DNA from: Pseudogulbenkiania sp. MAI-1 | GTDB taxonomy: Bacteria; Pseudomonadota; Gammaproteobacteria; Burkholderiales; Chromobacteriaceae | Length of the DNA stretch: 64,000 bases | Assembly (NCBI RefSeq): GCF_000527175.1 | Contig: NZ_AZUR01000001.1 | Coordinates: forward strand, 591,010-655,009 | Direction of reading: 5' to 3' | Shown here: positions 23,919 through 33,474 of the stretch, piece after piece | How positions within the stretch are numbered: the first letter of the stretch is position 1 | Layout of the letters: every line of letters begins with the position of its first letter | The notes under the pieces: generated by a model | Database searches by the model: none | Told to the model about the DNA's origin: nothing | Seen by the model: only the letters and a program-made list of their open reading frames with translations | Made by a program: the position numbers and the translations under genes

Positions 23919-24269
23919 ATGACTGCTACGACCGAAATGCCGAGCCCGATCGTGTTCACCGACAGCGCCTGCGCCAAAGTGCGCGACCTGGTGGCGGAAG
24001 AAGGCAATCCGGACCTGAAACTGCGCGTCTTCGTGACCGGCGGCGGCTGTTCCGGTTTCCAGTACGGCTTCACTTTCGATGAAATCGTCAACGAGGACGA
24101 CACCTCCATCGAGCGCGACGGCGTGACCTTCCTGGTCGACCCGATGAGCTACCAGTACCTGGTCGGCGCCGAGATCGACTACCAGGAAAGCCTGGAAGGC
24201 TCGCAGTTCGTGATCCGCAACCCGAACGCGCAAACCACCTGCGGTTGTGGTTCGTCCTTCTCGGTGTAA
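23919..24269 (+). CDS. erpA: Iron-sulfur cluster insertion protein ErpA
   Basis: A 116-residue A-type carrier that delivers Fe-S clusters to apo-proteins. The three cluster-binding cysteines are C44 (GGGCSGF), C108 and C110 (TTCGCGSS). The ATG at 23919 (MTATTEMPSPIVFTDSA) follows GAGGTAAAA. An IscR-like site lies 43 bases upstream and a terminator follows at 24290, so it is a single-gene unit. Confidence 0.95.
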   Translation: MTATTEMPSPIVFTDSACAKVRDLVAEEGNPDLKLRVFVTGGGCSGFQYGFTFDEIVNEDDTSIERDGVTFLVDPMSYQYLVGAEIDYQESLEGSQFVIRNPNAQTTCGCGSSFSV

Positions 24270-24289
24270 GCAATCCACGTTAAGATAAG

Positions 24290-24315
24290 ACCCGGGCTTC
24301 TGCCCGGGTTTTTTT
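24290..24315 (+). terminator. Terminator of erpA
   Basis: CCCGGGC and GCCCGGG enclose a short loop and run into seven T residues. The possible GTG start of cheR at 24318 abuts it. Confidence 0.9.
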
Positions 24316-24326
24316 ATGTGGATTTC

Positions 24327-25193
24327 ATGATCAAGCTGCCATCGATTGTCCTGCCCAAGGTCGAGTACACGCGTGAGTTCGCCTTCAGCGACGCGGATTT
24401 CGAACGCATCCGCAAGCTGATCTACCGCGAGGCGGGCATCGCGCTGAACCCGTCCAAGAAGGACATGGTGTACGGCAGACTGGTGCGGCGCATCCGCGAG
24501 CTCAAGCTCGCGAGCTTTGCCGCCTACCTCGATCAGCTGGAGTCGGCCGCCGGGCTGCGCGAGTTCGAGCAGTTCGTCAATGCGCTGACCACCAATCTGA
24601 CCTTCTTCTTCCGCGAGGAACACCATTTCCCCATCCTCTCCGAGCACCTGAAGAAGAAGGCGCAGCAGGGCGGTGAGATCGCCATCTGGTGCGCCGCCGC
24701 CTCGACCGGCGAGGAGCCGTACTCGATCGCGATGACCGCACAGGAGAGCGTGCCGGGGGCGCGGGTGACGATCGCCGCCACCGACCTCGACACCACGGTG
24801 CTGGAGACCGGGCGCCAGGGCATCTATCCCGCCGACAAGATCTCGCGTCTGCCGGCCGGCCATGCCACACGCTTCTTCGACAAGCTGGCGGACGGCAGTT
24901 ACCAGGCCAAGGCCTCGCTGCGCAGCATGATCAGCTTTTCGCGCCTGAACCTGATCGACAACAACTGGCCACTGCGCAAGCAGTTCGATGCCATCTTCTG
25001 CCGCAACGTGATGATCTACTTCGATCGCGAGACCCAGCTGGCCGTGCTGAAGAAGTTCGCTCCGCTGCTGAAGCCGGACGGCCTGTTGTTCGTCGGCCAT
25101 TCCGAGAACTTCTACTTCGCCGCCGACCTGTTCAAGCTGCGCGGCAAGACCGTGTACGAACTGGCCACGCACGGCGCCGGTCGGCCGGCTTGA
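24327..25193 (+). CDS. cheR: Chemotaxis protein methyltransferase CheR
   Basis: A 288-residue SAM-dependent glutamate methyltransferase acting on chemoreceptors. The N-terminal CheR domain has DFERIRKLIYREAGI, and the catalytic domain shows FFREEHHFPIL, WCAAASTGEEPYSIAM and FCRNVMIYFDRETQ. The start is ATG at 24327; an in-frame GTG at 24318 sits against the erpA terminator. No receptor, cheB, cheA or flagellar gene is nearby, so its partners are elsewhere. It has no TPR or receiver domain. Confidence 0.92.
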   Translation: MIKLPSIVLPKVEYTREFAFSDADFERIRKLIYREAGIALNPSKKDMVYGRLVRRIRELKLASFAAYLDQLESAAGLREFEQFVNALTTNLTFFFREEHHFPILSEHLKKKAQQGGEIAIWCAAASTGEEPYSIAMTAQESVPGARVTIAATDLDTTVLETGRQGIYPADKISRLPAGHATRFFDKLADGSYQAKASLRSMISFSRLNLIDNNWPLRKQFDAIFCRNVMIYFDRETQLAVLKKFAPLLKPDGLLFVGHSENFYFAADLFKLRGKTVYELATHGAGRPA

Positions 25194-25275
25194 ACGCATT
25201 CCCGGCTGGCGTTACCCTGATCCATTGCGCAGCGGGTTCGCAGGCCCGCTGTTTCATCGCGAACGGAGTAGCTCA

Positions 25276-26535
25276 ATGAAGGTGGTGGTGTTGGGCGCGG
25301 GCATTATCGGCGTCTCGACGGCCTGGTTCCTGGCCCGTGACGGGCACGACGTGATGGTGCTGGAGCGTAGCGCCGGGGTGGCGCGCGAGACCAGTTTCGC
25401 CAACGGCGGTCAGATCTCGGTGAGTCATTCCGAGCCGTGGGCACAGCCGTCCACCCCCTGGAAAGTGTTCAAGTGGCTGCTGAAGGAAGACGCCCCGCTG
25501 CTGTACCGGCCGCGGCTGGATAGCGCGCAATGGGCCTTCGCGCTGCGTTTCCTGCGCGAATGCCTGCCGGAGCGGGCACACCGTAACATGCTGCGCATGC
25601 TGGCGCTCGGCCGCTTCAGCCGGGAAACCTTCGCGCTGATCCGCCAGGAGACCGGCGTCGCCTTCGATCATCTGGAACGCGGCATCGTGACCCTGTTCCA
25701 GTCGCAACAGGAACTCGAGCGCGCCTTGCGCGCGGCGGAGACCATGCGCGCCTTCGGCGTCGAGAAGAGGGAAGTCTCGCGGGCCGAACTGGTGCGCATC
25801 GAACCGGCGCTGGCCGGCTACGCCGACCGGATTGCCGGGGCGACCTATTGCGACAGCGACCAGTCCGGCGACATTTACAAGTTCACCTGCGGCCTCGCGG
25901 AGGCTGCCGCCGAGCTGGGCGTCGAATTCCGTTTTTCCACCCGCATCAATGCCCTGTTGACCGAAGGCGGCGACATCGCCGGCGTGTCGGTGACCCGCCC
26001 GGACGGCCTGTTCGAGACGGTGACGGCCGATGCCTACGTGCTGGCGCTGGGCAGTTACAGCACGCCGATCGCCCGCACCGCCGGCCTGCGCCTGCCGATC
26101 TACCCCGCCAAGGGGTATTCGGTCACGCTACGCGTGTGCAATCCGGAAGCGGCGCCGACGGTGGCGCTCACCGAGGAAAGCTATAAGGTGTTCATGTCGC
26201 GACTGGGGGACCGGCTGCGCGTGGCCGGCACGGCCGAACTCGCCGGCTACTCGTCGACCCTCAACCCGGTGCGCTGTGGCCTGCTGGTGGAGCGCGCGCG
26301 CGCGCTGTTCCCCGACGCCTGCGACTGGGAGGGCGATGCGCAGTACTGGACCGGCCTGCGTCCCGCCTCGCCGGGCAACGTGCCGCTGATCGGGCGCACC
26401 CGCTACCCGCGTCTCTACCTCAACACCGGCCACGGCACGCTGGGCTGGACCGAAGGGCCGGGCTCGGGGCGGGCGCTGGCCGACATCATCGGCGGACGCC
26501 GTCCGCCGCTGGATTTCCCTTTTACCGGCAGCTGA
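25276..26535 (+). CDS. dadA: D-amino acid dehydrogenase, small subunit type
   Basis: A 419-residue FAD-dependent membrane-associated dehydrogenase that oxidises D-alanine and other D-amino acids and passes electrons to the respiratory chain. The FAD fold begins VVLGAGIIGVSTAWFLARDG, SFANGGQIS is a DadA signature, and LYLNTGHGTLGWTEGPGSGR is the C-terminal FAD contact. ATG at 25276 follows CGGAG. The partner alanine racemase gene often found beside dadA is absent. Confidence 0.92.
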   Translation: MKVVVLGAGIIGVSTAWFLARDGHDVMVLERSAGVARETSFANGGQISVSHSEPWAQPSTPWKVFKWLLKEDAPLLYRPRLDSAQWAFALRFLRECLPERAHRNMLRMLALGRFSRETFALIRQETGVAFDHLERGIVTLFQSQQELERALRAAETMRAFGVEKREVSRAELVRIEPALAGYADRIAGATYCDSDQSGDIYKFTCGLAEAAAELGVEFRFSTRINALLTEGGDIAGVSVTRPDGLFETVTADAYVLALGSYSTPIARTAGLRLPIYPAKGYSVTLRVCNPEAAPTVALTEESYKVFMSRLGDRLRVAGTAELAGYSSTLNPVRCGLLVERARALFPDACDWEGDAQYWTGLRPASPGNVPLIGRTRYPRLYLNTGHGTLGWTEGPGSGRALADIIGGRRPPLDFPFTGS

Positions 26536-26605
26536 TCCGGTGTGGGCCTTGCTTGCGGCACAAGCGCGGCCGACCCTGTGGCTGCCCAACTGGCAGGATA
26601 GAACG

Positions 26606-26992
26606 ATGCAGGACATGACTCCTTTCCAACTGATGGGCGGTGCCGGCGTGGTGCGCTGGCTGACCGACCGCTTCTACGACATCATGGACAGCGATCCGGC
26701 GGTCAAGGAGCTCCGGGACATGCACCCGGCGGACCTGACCGAGTCGCGCGACAAGCTGTACATGTTCCTTTCCGGCTGGCTCGGCGGCCCGTCGCTGTAC
26801 ATCGAGAAGTACGGCCATCCGCGCCTGCGCGCCCGGCACATGCCGTTCCCGGTCGACAGTACCGCCCGCGATCAATGGATGTCCTGCATGAGCCGGGCGG
26901 TTTCCGAGCTGATGGTCGAGGAGAGCCTGAAGGAGAAGCTGCTGGAGGCGTTTTTCAATACCGCCGACTTCATGCGCAATCAGCAAGAATAA
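26606..26992 (+). CDS. Group 2 truncated hemoglobin
   Basis: A 128-residue 2/2 globin of the TrHbO class. The proximal His is in the F-helix region YGHPRLRARHMPFPV and the characteristic G8 Trp is in DQWMSCM. Such proteins bind oxygen or NO and are tied to nitrosative or oxidative stress, though the physiological role here is unknown. ATG at 26606 follows CAGGATAG. It lies 70 bases after dadA on the same strand and may be co-transcribed. Confidence 0.88.
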   Translation: MQDMTPFQLMGGAGVVRWLTDRFYDIMDSDPAVKELRDMHPADLTESRDKLYMFLSGWLGGPSLYIEKYGHPRLRARHMPFPVDSTARDQWMSCMSRAVSELMVEESLKEKLLEAFFNTADFMRNQQE

Positions 26993-27084
26993 ACGGATAA
27001 TTGAAAATGAAATAACTACTTGAATGGGTCGGGAGATGATCCATGCTGATATGAGTGGGGGCTTCCCATCGACTTTTCTGGACG

Positions 27085-27405
27085 ATGGCCATGGAACGCT
27101 CGTGGTGCTGGATCGCTTCGTTGTGTTGCTGCTGCGCGGTTGCGCCAGCGTTGGCGAATTGTTCCCGCACGGCCTGGATGTGCGCGAGCCCCGCCTCGGC
27201 CTACGCCGGAAAGAACGAAAACTGGGGTGCCCCCCAGCAGACGCTGGTGCTGCAATACGGATCGTTTGCGCTGGAGAAGGTCGAAACCCCCGGGGTGCTC
27301 GACCGTTTCGATCTGCGGCCAAGCTGGCGGCTTAGCGACGATGCCCGCCTGTCGCTCAAGGTCAACAAGCACCAGACCGAGCTGCGCCTGAAGTGGCAGT
27401 GGTAA
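27085..27405 (+). CDS. Small hypothetical exported protein
   Basis: A frame of 106 residues from ATG 27085 (another ATG at 27091). The start MAMERSWCWIASLCCCCAVA and a following PALA resemble a signal peptide with cleavage near residue 24. The mature part carries several Cys and Trp and ends in alternating polar/hydrophobic segments (QTLVLQYGSFALEKVET, ARLSLKVNKHQTELRLKWQW), suggesting beta strands. I do not recognise a family. The ribosome site is weak. A terminator follows 19 bases after its stop, which supports a real gene. Confidence 0.5.
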   Translation: MAMERSWCWIASLCCCCAVAPALANCSRTAWMCASPASAYAGKNENWGAPQQTLVLQYGSFALEKVETPGVLDRFDLRPSWRLSDDARLSLKVNKHQTELRLKWQW

Positions 27406-27424
27406 TTTCCGTTTTCAATGGCAA

Positions 27425-27446
27425 ACGGCCCGCGCAGGCGGGCCGT
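27425..27446. terminator. Hairpin between converging genes
   Basis: ACGGCCCGC and GCGGGCCGT form a 9-bp stem between the small exported protein gene and folB. A TTTT run lies four bases beyond on the plus side; the minus side reads TTTGCC. Confidence 0.65.
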
Positions 27447-27460
27447 GGTGTTTTCTGGAC

Positions 27461-27820
27461 TCAGTGCGGGCGATGGCCGCGTTCTATCATCACCCCGACC
27501 TGCTTCACCCCCGGCAGGATGCCGAGCTTGGTGACCGACACCTTGACCCATGGTGCCCCGAAGTCCTCGCGGATCACTTTGGCGATGTATTCGGCCAACG
27601 CTTCGATCAGCAGGAAATGCTGTTCCGCCAGCGCCTTGCGCAGGCGCTCGACGACGACGCCGTAATGAATGGTGTCGCCGATATCGTCGCTATGGCAGGG
27701 CACCTCGCTCGGAATGCCGATTTCCAGGTCGATTTCGATGACTTGCGGGGCTTGCCGCTCCCATTCGTAGACGCCGATGACGGTGTCGGCGCGCACCTCG
27801 CGCAAGAAGATGATGTCCAT
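27461..27820 (-). CDS. folB: Dihydroneopterin aldolase
   Basis: A 119-residue FolB, which cleaves dihydroneopterin to hydroxymethyl-dihydropterin in folate synthesis. Conserved blocks are MDIIFLREVRADTVIGVYEW, TIHYGVVVE and LIEALAEYIAK, and VSVTKLGILPGVKQVGVMIE holds the catalytic Lys. It is divergent from plsY with 71 bases between, the usual neighbour pairing in many proteobacteria. Confidence 0.95.
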   Translation of the reverse strand: MDIIFLREVRADTVIGVYEWERQAPQVIEIDLEIGIPSEVPCHSDDIGDTIHYGVVVERLRKALAEQHFLLIEALAEYIAKVIREDFGAPWVKVSVTKLGILPGVKQVGVMIERGHRPH

Positions 27821-27891
27821 TGGAGCGCGGCAGTTGGGGATTGCCGCCTGATACCGTAAAATTCGAAGTCTTGCATTTTAGTGGATATACG

Positions 27892-28536
27892 ATGACCACG
27901 ACAGCTTTTGCTTTTCTGGTGGCGGCCTACCTGATCGGTTCGTTGTCTTTCGCCGTGATCGTCAGCCGCCTGATGGGCATGGCCGATCCGCGCTCCTACG
28001 GTTCCGGCAATCCCGGCGCCACCAATGTGCTGCGCAGCGGCAAGAAACTGGCCGCCGCGCTGACGCTGCTGGGCGACGGCGTCAAGGGCTGGGTGGCGGT
28101 GGCGCTGGTGCAGTGGCTCGGTCCCCGCTACGGTCTGGGCGAGCAGGCGGTGGGCATGGCGGCCATCGCCGTGCTGGTCGGCCACATGTGGCCGGTATTC
28201 TTCGGCTTCAAGGGCGGCAAAGGGGTGGCCACCGCCGTCGGCGTGCTGTTCGGCTTAAACCTGTGGCTGGCGCTGGCCGCCGTGGCGACTTGGCTGTTCA
28301 TGGCCGTCGTGGTGAAGATCTCCTCGCTGTCGGCGCTGACCGCCGCAGTGCTGGCGCCGGTCTACGCCTTTTTCATCGTCGGGCCGAACAGCGTGTACTT
28401 CGGCACCTCCATCATCATCGCCATCCTGGTGGTGCATCGCCACAAGTCCAACCTGATCAAGCTGCTGACCGGGCAGGAGGGCAAGATCGGCGACAAGGCC
28501 GACGGCTCGGCCCGCAACGGTACTGGGGGGCAGTAA
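27892..28536 (+). CDS. plsY: Acyl-phosphate glycerol-3-phosphate acyltransferase
   Basis: A 214-residue inner-membrane enzyme that acylates glycerol-3-phosphate with acyl-phosphate, the first step of phospholipid synthesis. Its three active-site loops are seen: RSYGSGNPGATNVLR, GHMWPVFFGFKGGKGVATA, and the late loop VVHRHKSNLIKLLTGQE. Five or so hydrophobic helices separate them. ATG at 27892 was chosen over an upstream in-frame start at 27820 that overlaps the folB start. Confidence 0.95.
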   Translation: MTTTAFAFLVAAYLIGSLSFAVIVSRLMGMADPRSYGSGNPGATNVLRSGKKLAAALTLLGDGVKGWVAVALVQWLGPRYGLGEQAVGMAAIAVLVGHMWPVFFGFKGGKGVATAVGVLFGLNLWLALAAVATWLFMAVVVKISSLSALTAAVLAPVYAFFIVGPNSVYFGTSIIIAILVVHRHKSNLIKLLTGQEGKIGDKADGSARNGTGGQ

Positions 28537-28547
28537 GGCCGTGACAT

Positions 28548-28577
28548 GAAAAAGCCGACTTCTGGTCGGCTTTCTTT
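28548..28577. terminator. Bidirectional terminator, plsY / deacetylase
   Basis: AAAGCCGAC and GTCGGCTTT form a 9-bp stem with A-rich and T-rich flanks on opposite sides, between converging genes. Confidence 0.8.
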
Positions 28578-28593
28578 GGGTTGGCCGAAGAGG

Positions 28594-29553
28594 TTACCCC
28601 TCCGATAGCACCCGCAGGTGCGCCGCCACGCTGCGCGCCAGCGCCGACAGGTCGTAGCCGCCTTCCAGCACCGACACGATGCGGCCTTCGGCGTATTGCG
28701 CGGCAAGCTCTACCAACTTCCGCGTCACCCATTCGTAATCCGCCTCCACCAGCCCCAGCGAGCCCATGTCGTCCTCGCGGTGCGCATCGAAGCCGGCCGA
28801 GATGAACAGCATCTGCGGCTGGAACTGACGCAGCTCCGGAAGCCAGACGTTCTCCACCGCTTCGCGGAATTCACGGCCGCCGCTGCCGGCCTTGAGTGGG
28901 ACGTTGTGCATGTTGGGGCCGAGCGGCTGGTCGCCGCAGTAGGGGTAGAACGGGTGCTGGAACGTGGACACCATCATCACTCGCGGGTCGTCGCGGAAGA
29001 TCTGTTCGGTGCCGTTGCCGTGGTGGACGTCGAAGTCGATGATGGCAACCCGCTCCAGCTTGTAGTATGACAAAGCATGCGCCACGCCGACCGCGAGGTT
29101 GTTGAAGAAGCAGAAACCCATTGAGCGGTCGCTTTCCGCATGGTGGCCGGGCGGGCGTATGGCACAGAAGGCATTGGGGGCCTTGCCCTCGCACAGCAGG
29201 TCCACCGCCTTGACCACGGCACCGGCGGCACGGCGCGCGGCGGGCAACGTTCCCGGCGACATGGCGGTGTCCGGATCGATGCGGAAGGTGCCGACCGACG
29301 GTGCGCACGATTCGATGTATTCGACATAGCGCGGTGGGTGGATGCGGGCCAGCTGCTGGTCGGTGACGAGCGGTGCCTCGACCTCCTGCAGAAAGTCGAA
29401 CAGCTGCGAGGCCATCAACTGGTCGCGGATGGCGGTCAGCCGTTCCGGGCATTCCGGGTGGCCGACCCCCATATTGTGCAGCAGGCAGTCGGAATGGGTG
29501 ATATAGGCGGTCAGTCCGTTATGGGGCAGGCGGTTTTTCAGCCAGTTGAACAC
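28594..29553 (-). CDS. Histone deacetylase superfamily hydrolase
   Basis: A 319-residue zinc hydrolase of the arginase/deacetylase fold. It has RPPGHHAE (catalytic His pair), DFDVHHGNGTEQIF (zinc Asp and His) and SAGFDAHRED (second zinc Asp), so it should be active. Bacterial relatives deacetylate acetylpolyamines, acetoin-linked targets or proteins; the substrate is not predictable. I chose GTG at 29553 because AAGGAAA lies seven bases before it. It is divergent from a moxR gene. The Pat-type acetyltransferase at 39,245 could be a functional opposite, but that is speculation. Confidence 0.87.
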   Translation of the reverse strand: MFNWLKNRLPHNGLTAYITHSDCLLHNMGVGHPECPERLTAIRDQLMASQLFDFLQEVEAPLVTDQQLARIHPPRYVEYIESCAPSVGTFRIDPDTAMSPGTLPAARRAAGAVVKAVDLLCEGKAPNAFCAIRPPGHHAESDRSMGFCFFNNLAVGVAHALSYYKLERVAIIDFDVHHGNGTEQIFRDDPRVMMVSTFQHPFYPYCGDQPLGPNMHNVPLKAGSGGREFREAVENVWLPELRQFQPQMLFISAGFDAHREDDMGSLGLVEADYEWVTRKLVELAAQYAEGRIVSVLEGGYDLSALARSVAAHLRVLSEG

Positions 29554-29627
29554 GAGCGTTTCCTTGTTGCGTAGAATGGGACGCAATCTATGACTTTTCG
29601 ATAAATAGTGCGCGGAACCACCCGGAA

Positions 29628-30528
<901 letters not shown>

Positions 30529-30542
<14 letters not shown>

Positions 30543-31476
30543 CCGCCTGCGAACCTGGCTGATCCGCCGCCTGCCGTTGTCGGCGCAATGGACCTTGCGC
30601 CATCAGCGTGTCTACCTGCTGCCTACCTCCTTCGGCTGGATGTTGCTGGGTGTGGCGCTGGCGATCTGGGTCGGCGCCCTCAATTACGCCGTGAGCCTGG
30701 CGTATGCCTTGTCGTTCTGGGTCATCGGCCTGTTGCTGGTGTCGGTGCTGATGGCGTATCGGCAATTGGCCGGCCTGACCCTGCAGGCCGGTACGGCCGA
30801 ACCGGTGTTTGCCGGAGAAATCGCCCGCTTCTCGGTGCGGCTCGACAACCCCTCCGCTTGGGCGCGTACCCTGCAAGGTCATTTGGTGGGCAGCACCGAT
30901 CGCGCGGTCAGCGTTGTTCTGCCGGCCCGATCCAGCGTCTGGCTCTCCCTGCCTCTGGTCACCGACAAGCGCGGCCTGCTGGCCATGCCGGCGCTCGCGC
31001 TCGGCAGCGATGTCCCCTTCGGTCTGGTCAGGGCCTTTGCCTACGTCCGCTTGCGCGAGCAGGTCCTGGTTTATCCGGCGCCCCGGCGCGATGCAGTAAG
31101 CCATGGGCAGGGCGCGCACCGGGAGGGAGGGGCCTTGTCCGCGGCGGGCGAGGACGAATTCTCCCATCTCGCCGCCTATCGGGACGGCGATACGCCACGC
31201 CAGATTGCCTGGAAAGTCCTGGCGCGGCGCGATGTCCTGGCGAGCAAGCGCTTTACCGGCATGGCCGCCGCCGGCTGCCGGGTGTTGGATTGGTACGACT
31301 ATCCGCCCGCCGAGGGCACCGAGCCCCGGCTTTCCTGGTTGGCCTGGCGCGTGTTGGAGTGCGAGCGCGAGCACCAGTGTTATCGGCTGCGTCTGCCGGG
31401 AGTCGAGGTCGGACCGCAGCCGCACCAACGCGAACAAGCGCTAGCGGCACTGGCCCGGTTCGGAGCGCCGTCATGA
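30529..31476 (+). CDS. DUF58 membrane-associated protein
   Basis: About 315 residues. Two hydrophobic helices near the N-terminus (GWMLLGVALAIWVGALNYAV and SFWVIGLLLVSVLMAY) precede a beta-rich region and the DUF58 core EDEFSHLAAYRDGDTPRQI with KVLARRDVLASKRF. The best start I see is TTG at 30529, overlapping the moxR stop, so initiation probably depends on translational coupling; the exact start is uncertain. Its stop overlaps the next start as ATGA. Function is unknown but it is a constant companion of MoxR and TgpA-type proteins. Confidence 0.85.
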
Positions 31477-33422
31477 TGGGGAACGACGTTCTGCGGCGCG
31501 CGCTGCCGGTGCTGGTTGCGCTGGCGATTACGGCCGCACCGCTGGCCCTTTACCTGCCGGGCTGGGTGGCCGCCTTATCTGGCGCCATGCTGCTGGCGCG
31601 CGGTGTGTTGTTGTGGCAGCACCGCCAGCTGCCGCCGCGCTGGCTGGTGGCGCTGGCCCTGGCGGTGCCGCTGGTGTTGTTGTGGCTCAGCCTGCGCACC
31701 CTGGTCGGACGCGAGGGCGGCAGTGCCCTGCTGCTGTTGCTGGTGGGCTTCAAGACATTCGAGACCTTCGGCCTGCGCGACTGGCGGGTCTTGCTGGGGC
31801 TGGGTTTTTTCCTTGCGGCGACGCCCTTGCTGTTCGACCAGTCGCCCGGTGCGGCGGCCTGGCTGGTGCTGAGCCTGTTCTGCCTGACCTGGGCGATGGC
31901 GGCGCTGCATGGCAAGCAGCCTTTGCTTGCCAGCTTACGGACCACGCTGCTGGCCCTGCTGCTTTCCTTGCCCCTGATGCTGGTGCTGTTCGTCGTGATG
32001 CCCCGCCTGCCAGGGCCGTTGTGGAGCATGCCGGCCGCCGGCGCGAGTGCGAGCAGCGGGCTGTCCGACGACATGGCGCCGGGCAGCATCAGCCAGCTGA
32101 TCCCGAGCAACGAGCCGGTCTTCACCGCCGTCTTTGCCGGAACACCTCCGGCGCAACGCGATTTCTACTGGCGTGTCATGCTGTTCGATCGCTTCGACGG
32201 CCGGCGCTGGTTCAATGCCGGGGCGATTGCCGAGCCCGGTGGGAAGGTGATGGGTGGTGTGCCCGTCGGCTACACGCTGACGGTGGTGCCGGATAAGGGA
32301 AGAGTGCCGGTGCTCGATTTGCCGGGCAGCGTCGCCGAAGGCCTGCGCGAGCGGGCAGGCATGGTCTGGCAGCAGCAGCGGGTCAGCGATGTCCGCATCC
32401 GTTATCGGGCGGCCAGCCACGCCGGTGCGCTGCTGGCGGAGCCATTGGATGAGGTTCACCAGGCGTTTTACCGCTATTTGCCGGCGGGCAATGAGCGGAC
32501 GCGGGCACTGGCGGCCGGCATCCGCGCCCGCAGCCGCGACGACGAGGCCTACATCCGGGCCGTGCTCGAGCATTTCCGGCTGGAAAGCTTCCGTTACACC
32601 TTGTCGCCGCCACCGTTGAGCGGGGCTGTCGTCGACCAGTTCCTGTTCGAGACGCGACAGGGGTTCTGCGAGCATTACGCCTCGGCCCTGGCCTTTCTTG
32701 CCCGTGCCGCCGGCATTCCCAGCCGTGTGATCGTGGGATATCAGGGGGGCGAATACAATCCGGCCGGGGGATTCTGGCAGATTCGTTCCTCCGATGCCCA
32801 TGCCTGGGTCGAGGTCTGGCTGGCTTCGCGGCAGGCCTGGTGGCGGATCGATCCGACGGCGGCGGTATCGCCTGATCGCATCGAGCGGGGAGTCGACCAG
32901 GTCGTTCCGGGCGTGCGCGCCACGGTGCCGATGCTGGGTGGGCGCCCCCCCGAATGGATGCTGGCCTTGCGCCAATACTGGCAGGCGGCCAACTTCAACT
33001 GGCAGCAGTGGGTGGTGGGCTACGATGCAGGCCGTCAGCGCCTGCTGTTCCGCTCGCTCGGGCTGGGGCAGGAGGTCGATGTTCCTGCCGTGTTGAAAGG
33101 TCTGCTGGTGGGGGCGGTATTCATGGTCATGCCGTTCTGGTGGTGGTGGCGCCGCCAGCCGCAGCGAGAGCCGTTGCAGGTGGGGTGGTCGCTGCTGGGA
33201 CGGCGTTTGCGCAGGGTTGGGGTGGCGGTCACGCCGGCCGATACGCCGGCCGAGGTCTTGCACCGGGCCGCCGGCCTGGCCGAGGCCGACCGGGCGCAGT
33301 TGATGGCCCTGCTGGATGCTTACGCCGGCCTGCGCTACCGGACGACGGCTGAAGTCTCTCCCAGAGCGGCGCGGCGCTGGCTGCGCGAGGTGCGGCGTTT
33401 TCGGCCGGCTTCGGTGCGCTGA
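31473..33422 (+). CDS. Transglutaminase-like membrane protein (TgpA/DUF3488 type)
   Basis: A 649-residue inner-membrane protein. About six hydrophobic helices fill residues 10-185, then a periplasmic domain with a transglutaminase core: catalytic Cys in RQGFCEHYASALAFLARAAG, His in SSDAHAWVEVW and Asp in WRIDPTAAV. A final helix (LVGAVFMVMPFWWWW) and a short cytoplasmic tail follow. The related Pseudomonas TgpA is essential for growth; the substrate is unknown. ATG at 31473 overlaps the DUF58 stop. It is the third gene of the moxR operon. Confidence 0.92.
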   Translation: MMGNDVLRRALPVLVALAITAAPLALYLPGWVAALSGAMLLARGVLLWQHRQLPPRWLVALALAVPLVLLWLSLRTLVGREGGSALLLLLVGFKTFETFGLRDWRVLLGLGFFLAATPLLFDQSPGAAAWLVLSLFCLTWAMAALHGKQPLLASLRTTLLALLLSLPLMLVLFVVMPRLPGPLWSMPAAGASASSGLSDDMAPGSISQLIPSNEPVFTAVFAGTPPAQRDFYWRVMLFDRFDGRRWFNAGAIAEPGGKVMGGVPVGYTLTVVPDKGRVPVLDLPGSVAEGLRERAGMVWQQQRVSDVRIRYRAASHAGALLAEPLDEVHQAFYRYLPAGNERTRALAAGIRARSRDDEAYIRAVLEHFRLESFRYTLSPPPLSGAVVDQFLFETRQGFCEHYASALAFLARAAGIPSRVIVGYQGGEYNPAGGFWQIRSSDAHAWVEVWLASRQAWWRIDPTAAVSPDRIERGVDQVVPGVRATVPMLGGRPPEWMLALRQYWQAANFNWQQWVVGYDAGRQRLLFRSLGLGQEVDVPAVLKGLLVGAVFMVMPFWWWWRRQPQREPLQVGWSLLGRRLRRVGVAVTPADTPAEVLHRAAGLAEADRAQLMALLDAYAGLRYRTTAEVSPRAARRWLREVRRFRPASVR

Positions 33423-33426
33423 ACGA

Positions 33427-33448
33427 CAAAACCCCGGCAAGCCGGGGT
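33427..33448 (-). terminator. Terminator of rpoS
   Basis: ACCCCGGC and GCCGGGGT form a stem with a two-base loop; the minus strand continues with TTTTGTCG. Confidence 0.8.
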
Positions 33449-33474
33449 CGAGCATGGCGGTGGGGCAGGAGTTA

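Noticed and set aside
30588..31472. Upstream extension of the transglutaminase-like protein by about 295 codons
   Set aside because: This part is the out-of-frame shadow of the DUF58 gene; the ATG at 31473 overlapping its stop gives a proper membrane N-terminus.
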